DNA from: an uncultured Desulfovibrio sp.
GTDB lineage: Bacteria > Desulfobacterota > Desulfovibrionia > Desulfovibrionales > Desulfovibrionaceae
DNA: 9,546 nt
Direction of reading: 5' to 3'
NCBI GenBank assembly: GCA_900550745.1
Contig: URTO01000051.1
Coordinates: 1-9,546, forward strand
The notes below the pieces were generated by a model. It had not been told where the DNA came from. It saw only the letters and a list, made by a program, of their open reading frames with translations, and did not search any database. The position numbers and the translations under genes are program-made. This document shows positions 6,339 to 9,546 of the stretch, piece by piece. The first letter of the stretch is position 1. Each line of letters starts with the position of its first letter.

Positions 6339-6353
6339 CGCACTGGGAAACGC

Positions 6354-7562
6354 ATGCTCCGCTATATAACAGAACTTCCTTCGTCCGAGTGGGAAAACGC
6401 CTTTCCCCGCCCCGTCGCCCTCTTGGGCAGCACGGGCTCCATCGGCGTCAACACGCTGCGCGTCATCGAAAAACACCCGGATCTGTTCAATGTCGTCGCA
6501 TTGGCTGGAGGCCGCAACGTCGAACGCCTGATCGGGCAGGCCCTCCGCTGGCGTCCCCCGTATCTGGGGATCCAGACCGAAGAGGGGCGCAAAGCCCTGC
6601 TTGCCGCGCTTCCATCCGGCTATGAACCGGAAATCCTCGTGGGCCCGCAAGGGTACGCGGAACTGGCCTCCCTGCCCGAAGCCTCCACGGTTCTTTCCGC
6701 GCAGATGGGCGCAGCCGGGCTGCGGGCTACGATGGCCGCCGCCGAAGCGGGCAAGGTCATCTGCCTCGCCAATAAGGAATCCCTCGTGCTCGCCGGTGGG
6801 ATGCTCCGGGAAAACTGCGCGCGCACGGGGGCGGTCATCCTGCCCGTGGACTCCGAGCACAACGCCGTGTTTCAGGGCCTGCGGGGGCGCAACCCCGAAA
6901 CGGTCAGGCGGATCATCCTCACGGCGTCAGGAGGCCCTTTCCGCGGCAAAAAACGGGACTTCCTCGCCACGGTGACGCCCGCGCAGGCGCTCAGGCACCC
7001 CAACTGGAGCATGGGCGCGAAAATCACCATCGACTCCGCTTCAATGATGAACAAAGGGCTGGAGATCATCGAGGCCCATCACCTCTACGGCCTGCCGCTG
7101 GAACGCATCGGCGTACTGGTACACCCGCAGTCGCTGGTGCATTCGCTGGTGGAATTTGAAGACGGCTCCCTCATGGCGCAGGCGGGAACCCCGGACATGC
7201 GCATGCCCATCGCCTACTGCCTCGCATGGCCGCTCTGCCTTGATGCGGGCGTTCCGCCTCTGGATCTTGCCCGTTCAGGCGCCTTGACCTTCGAGGAGCC
7301 GGACTTACATTCCTTTCCGTGCCTTGAACTCGCCTGCCGGACCATCGGCAAAGGTTCCGCCCTGCCCGTCGTGCTCAACGCGGCCAACGAGGTTGCGGTC
7401 GAGGCTTTTTTGTCCGGGCGCATCGGCTTCATGGACATCCCCGACATCATTGGCCGGGCTCTGGACGAGTGCTCGGCCCCCGATCCGGCTTCGCTCGAAG
7501 CCATCGAAACCCTTGACCACGAAACCCGGCTCCGCGCCGGCCTGTGGATAGAGAAGGTATAA
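6354..7562 (+). CDS. dxr: 1-deoxy-D-xylulose 5-phosphate reductoisomerase
   Basis: 402-aa cytosolic enzyme making 2-C-methyl-D-erythritol 4-phosphate with NADPH, the second step of the MEP isoprenoid pathway and the target of fosmidomycin. Visible: NADPH motif GSTGSIG at 25-31, LANKESLV at 138-145, PVDSEHNAVFQ at 164-174 with metal ligands D166 and E168, TASGGPFR at 190-197, HPNWSMG at 215-221, SMMNKGLE at 230-237 with N233, K234 and metal ligand E237, and VHPQSLVHSLVE at 256-267. Length is normal. The ATG is preceded by only a modest ribosome site (GGGAAA at 6345-6350), and a terminator-like hairpin sits just before that. The stop at 7560-7562 abuts the rseP ATG. In the pathway, Dxr supplies the precursor used by UppS upstream. 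Confidence 0.98.
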   Translation: MLRYITELPSSEWENAFPRPVALLGSTGSIGVNTLRVIEKHPDLFNVVALAGGRNVERLIGQALRWRPPYLGIQTEEGRKALLAALPSGYEPEILVGPQGYAELASLPEASTVLSAQMGAAGLRATMAAAEAGKVICLANKESLVLAGGMLRENCARTGAVILPVDSEHNAVFQGLRGRNPETVRRIILTASGGPFRGKKRDFLATVTPAQALRHPNWSMGAKITIDSASMMNKGLEIIEAHHLYGLPLERIGVLVHPQSLVHSLVEFEDGSLMAQAGTPDMRMPIAYCLAWPLCLDAGVPPLDLARSGALTFEEPDLHSFPCLELACRTIGKGSALPVVLNAANEVAVEAFLSGRIGFMDIPDIIGRALDECSAPDPASLEAIETLDHETRLRAGLWIEKV

Positions 7563-8684
7563 ATGGACTTTCTGCTCAACATACTCTCGCACTGGGAAAG
7601 CGCCCTTGCCGTGCTGCTTGTCCTTGGCGGCCTTATCTTTTTCCATGAACTCGGACACTTCGCCGTCGCCCGCCTGTTCCGTATCGGCGTGCGCACCTTC
7701 TCGCTGGGGTTCGGGCCCAAGCTCCTGAAGCTCCGGCGCGGCAAAACCGATTATTGCCTCTCCCTGATCCCCCTCGGCGGCTACGTGGCCCTTGCCGGGG
7801 AAGAGGATGAGGCCGAACAGCCCGATCCCAAAGGCAAAGAAATCGACGGCGTATTGTTCGCCCCCGAAGAATTGTACTCCGGCCGCCCCGCGTGGCACCG
7901 CCTTCTCGTCGTTCTGGCCGGCCCGGTCGCCAACTTCGTGCTGGCGCTGATCATTTACTGCGGCATCGCATGGGCGCAGGGCCAGACCTACCTGCTTCCC
8001 GAAGTCGGGGCCGTCTCGCCGGGGACTCCCGCCGCCGCAGCCGGCATCCAGCCCGGTGACCGTGTGCTGTCCATCGACGGCAAGCCCATCGAAAACTGGA
8101 ACGCCGTTGCGGAAGGCATTGGGGCCGGGAACGGCAGCCCGGTAACCATCGTATTGTCCCGCAGCGGTTCGGAAATCACGTTGACCCTCACCCCCGAAGC
8201 CAAAACCCGCGCCAATATCTTCGGCGAAGAGAAACCCGCGTGGCTCATCGGCATTCAGGCATCCGCCGCGACAGGCCACCTGCCCCTCGGCCCCGTCGAA
8301 GCCATCGGAGCCGGATTCAGGCAGACGTGGGACATGATCGCCTTCACCTGCGAGAGCTTCGTCAAACTCGCGCAGCGCGTGGTTCCGTTGGACAACGTGG
8401 GCGGCCCCATCCTCATCGCCCAGATGGTCGGCCAGCAGGCCGAACAGGGCCTTTCCGCCGTACTGCTGCTTGCGGCGCTCATCAGCGTCAACCTCGGCAT
8501 CCTCAACCTGCTGCCCATCCCGATCCTCGACGGCGGGCACATCGTCTTCTTTACGCTTGAGATGATCATGGGGCGGCCCGTCAGCGCCACGGCGCGCGAA
8601 TGGTCCGCGAAGGTGGGCATGGCGCTGCTGCTTGGGCTGATGATCCTCGCCACATGGAATGATTTGACAAGGCTGTTCTCATGA
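7563..8684 (+). CDS. rseP: Site-2-type intramembrane zinc metalloprotease
   Basis: 373-aa inner-membrane protease (RseP/RasP, M50 family) that cleaves anti-sigma factors or remnant signal peptides within the membrane. The first membrane segment (about 13-33) carries the zinc motif HELGH at 28-32 with catalytic E29; the third zinc ligand is D323 in the LDGGH motif after the NLLPIP segment. A second membrane segment is at about 111-138, and others at about 297-319 and 348-365. A single PDZ domain (about 145-212, with GIQPGDRVLSIDGKPI) lies between; the E. coli protein has two and about 450 residues, so this is the short form common outside the gamma group. AGAAGG at 7552-7557 supports the start. 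No anti-sigma partner is in the window. It overlaps tsaB by ATGA. Confidence 0.96.
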   Translation: MDFLLNILSHWESALAVLLVLGGLIFFHELGHFAVARLFRIGVRTFSLGFGPKLLKLRRGKTDYCLSLIPLGGYVALAGEEDEAEQPDPKGKEIDGVLFAPEELYSGRPAWHRLLVVLAGPVANFVLALIIYCGIAWAQGQTYLLPEVGAVSPGTPAAAAGIQPGDRVLSIDGKPIENWNAVAEGIGAGNGSPVTIVLSRSGSEITLTLTPEAKTRANIFGEEKPAWLIGIQASAATGHLPLGPVEAIGAGFRQTWDMIAFTCESFVKLAQRVVPLDNVGGPILIAQMVGQQAEQGLSAVLLLAALISVNLGILNLLPIPILDGGHIVFFTLEMIMGRPVSATAREWSAKVGMALLLGLMILATWNDLTRLFS

Positions 8685-9478
8685 ATACCACGCTGATCAT
8701 GAACGCCTCCGAGGGCCGCATCCAGTTTGTGCTGGAGCAGGAAGGCTCCCTCGTGTGCGCGCAGGAATGGAGCGCCCCCTCCAAGGGGACCGAACTGCTG
8801 ACGCCCGCACTGGCGGACGCCTTCCAGCGCCTCGGCATCATGCCGTCGGACATCTCCCGCATCGCCTGCGTAGCCGGGCCGGGGAGCTTTACCGGCCTCC
8901 GGCTTGCACTGACGACAGCCGCCGCCTTCCGCCGGGCTACAGGGGCCGCCGTTGCGCCGCTCAATGCGCTCCAAGCCCTCGCCGCCTCCGTGCCTTTCGG
9001 CCTTCTCTTTCCCGTCCGCGAAACGCGCATCCGCGTGATCACCCACGCCCGGCGCGGCCTCGTGCACGGGCAGGATTTTCTGTGCTCCCCCGGTTCCGCC
9101 CTGCCCTCCCCCGTGGGCGAACCCGCCATGTGGGAAATCCCGGCGGCCTGCGGCGGGGAGCGCCCCGACTTCATGCTCGGCAGCGGCGTAGCCCGCAACC
9201 TGCCTCAGCTTCAGGAACTCTTCGGCGATCCCGCGCCGCTCCTTCTGCCCGCCCTTGTCCATCCCACGGCGCAGGCCCTGCTCGATCTGGCTCTCGCCCT
9301 GCCCAACGAAGCATGGGGGCACAAGGATCTTGATCCGCTTTATCTCCGCCCCTGCGACGCCGTAGACAACCTCGCCTCCATCGCCGCCAAGCGCGGGCAG
9401 GCCCCTGAAGAAGCCTATGCCCAGCTCGACAGGCTTCTGAGCCCCTCCGCCGAGGAAGTCGTGCGGGGAAGCAGATGA
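8681..9478 (+). CDS. tsaB: TsaB, t6A tRNA-modification subunit
   Basis: 265-aa cytosolic protein of the ASKHA fold (TsaB/YeaZ). It forms a complex with TsaD and TsaE to place threonylcarbamoyl on A37 of ANN-decoding tRNAs. The strongest mark is GPGSFTGLR at 66-74, the family signature; the C-terminal DPLYLRP segment is also typical of TsaB. TsaB lacks the metal-binding histidines of TsaD, and none are seen here. Divergent points: the N-terminal strand normally reading close to LAIDTS has LIMNAS (5-10), and the usual DAR in the second half is HAR (THARRG). AAGG at 8669-8672 and the 4-base overlap with rseP support the start. The tsaC, tsaD and tsaE partners are not in the window. It is the last gene of the dxr-rseP-tsaB block and is followed by a long hairpin. 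Confidence 0.9.
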   Translation: MNTTLIMNASEGRIQFVLEQEGSLVCAQEWSAPSKGTELLTPALADAFQRLGIMPSDISRIACVAGPGSFTGLRLALTTAAAFRRATGAAVAPLNALQALAASVPFGLLFPVRETRIRVITHARRGLVHGQDFLCSPGSALPSPVGEPAMWEIPAACGGERPDFMLGSGVARNLPQLQELFGDPAPLLLPALVHPTAQALLDLALALPNEAWGHKDLDPLYLRPCDAVDNLASIAAKRGQAPEEAYAQLDRLLSPSAEEVVRGSR

Positions 9479-9483
9479 CGATT

Positions 9484-9532
9484 GGGAGGGGCGGGGAAAC
9501 CCTTCTGGAGAAGGGTTCTCCCCGCCCCTCCC
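9484..9532 (+). terminator. Long GC-rich hairpin after tsaB
   Basis: The 13 bases at 9484-9496 (GGGAGGGGCGGGG) are exactly complementary to 9520-9532. The stem continues inward as AAACCCTTCT (9497-9506) with the opposite arm through one bulged base, ending in a tiny TGGA loop around 9506-9509. The stem is about 23 bp in total and starts 5 bases after the tsaB stop. No T-run follows; the next bases are AAACCCTCCCC. It is likely the end structure of the dxr-rseP-tsaB transcript and could also serve a convergent neighbour beyond the window. Confidence 0.65.
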
Positions 9533-9546
9533 AAACCCTCCCCACC

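Noticed and set aside
7305..8540. A 411-codon open frame on the minus strand opposite dxr and rseP
   Set aside because: Gly/Asp/Ala-rich sequence without motifs, spanning two firmly identified genes; expected by-product of high-GC third positions.
1..9546. CRISPR arrays, transposases, tRNA or rRNA genes, toxin-antitoxin or defence genes
   Set aside because: I looked for regular repeats, integrase or transposase motifs, tRNA-like cloverleaf stretches and small paired genes and found none; the window is a housekeeping and envelope region.

Overview
The window is GC-rich, densely coded on the + strand, and carries ten complete protein genes and no RNA genes. The gene order pyrH-frr-uppS-cdsA-dxr-rseP-tsaB, the high GC content and the short single-PDZ RseP suggest a Gram-negative bacterium of the Desulfovibrio/Bilophila type (Desulfovibrionales). 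That placement is inferred from gene order and protein character, not from a marker search.

Region 1 (4-2932) is a tightly packed sugar cassette: an extended short-chain dehydrogenase/epimerase, a DegT/DnrJ-type PLP sugar aminotransferase and a WaaE/KdtX-like family 2 glycosyltransferase. The last two overlap by an ATGA. Together they look able to make and transfer a modified (probably amino) sugar for LPS or another surface glycan. The cassette runs with a 14-base gap into region 2 (2947-4229), pyrH (UMP kinase) and frr (ribosome recycling factor), so the five genes may be co-transcribed.

A 369-base gap (4230-4598) follows. It holds a hairpin just after frr, a good sigma70-like promoter at 4402-4430, an 8-bp stem-loop in the predicted leader, and a terminator-like hairpin with a T-run 30 bases before uppS. 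The order promoter, leader, terminator, gene is that of an attenuator.

Region 3 (4599-6136) is uppS-cdsA, overlapping by ATGA: undecaprenyl diphosphate synthesis and CDP-diacylglycerol synthesis. A 217-base gap (6137-6353) contains a nested palindrome after cdsA, a second GC-rich stem-loop, and a compact intrinsic-terminator-like hairpin 15 bases before dxr.

Region 4 (6354-9478) is dxr-rseP-tsaB with no gap or a 4-base overlap between genes: the MEP-pathway reductoisomerase, a site-2 intramembrane protease and the TsaB subunit of the t6A tRNA-modification machinery. The window ends in a long GC-rich hairpin with a G-quadruplex motif on the minus strand.

Functionally this is an envelope and translation neighbourhood. 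Dxr feeds isoprenoid precursors to UppS, whose product carries cell-wall and glycan units. CdsA supplies phospholipid precursor, RseP handles envelope signalling, and the first three genes decorate the surface. Nothing here looks like a mobile element, CRISPR array or defence system. The most noteworthy signals are the terminator-like structures directly in front of both uppS and dxr, and the replaced catalytic tyrosine in the first gene.
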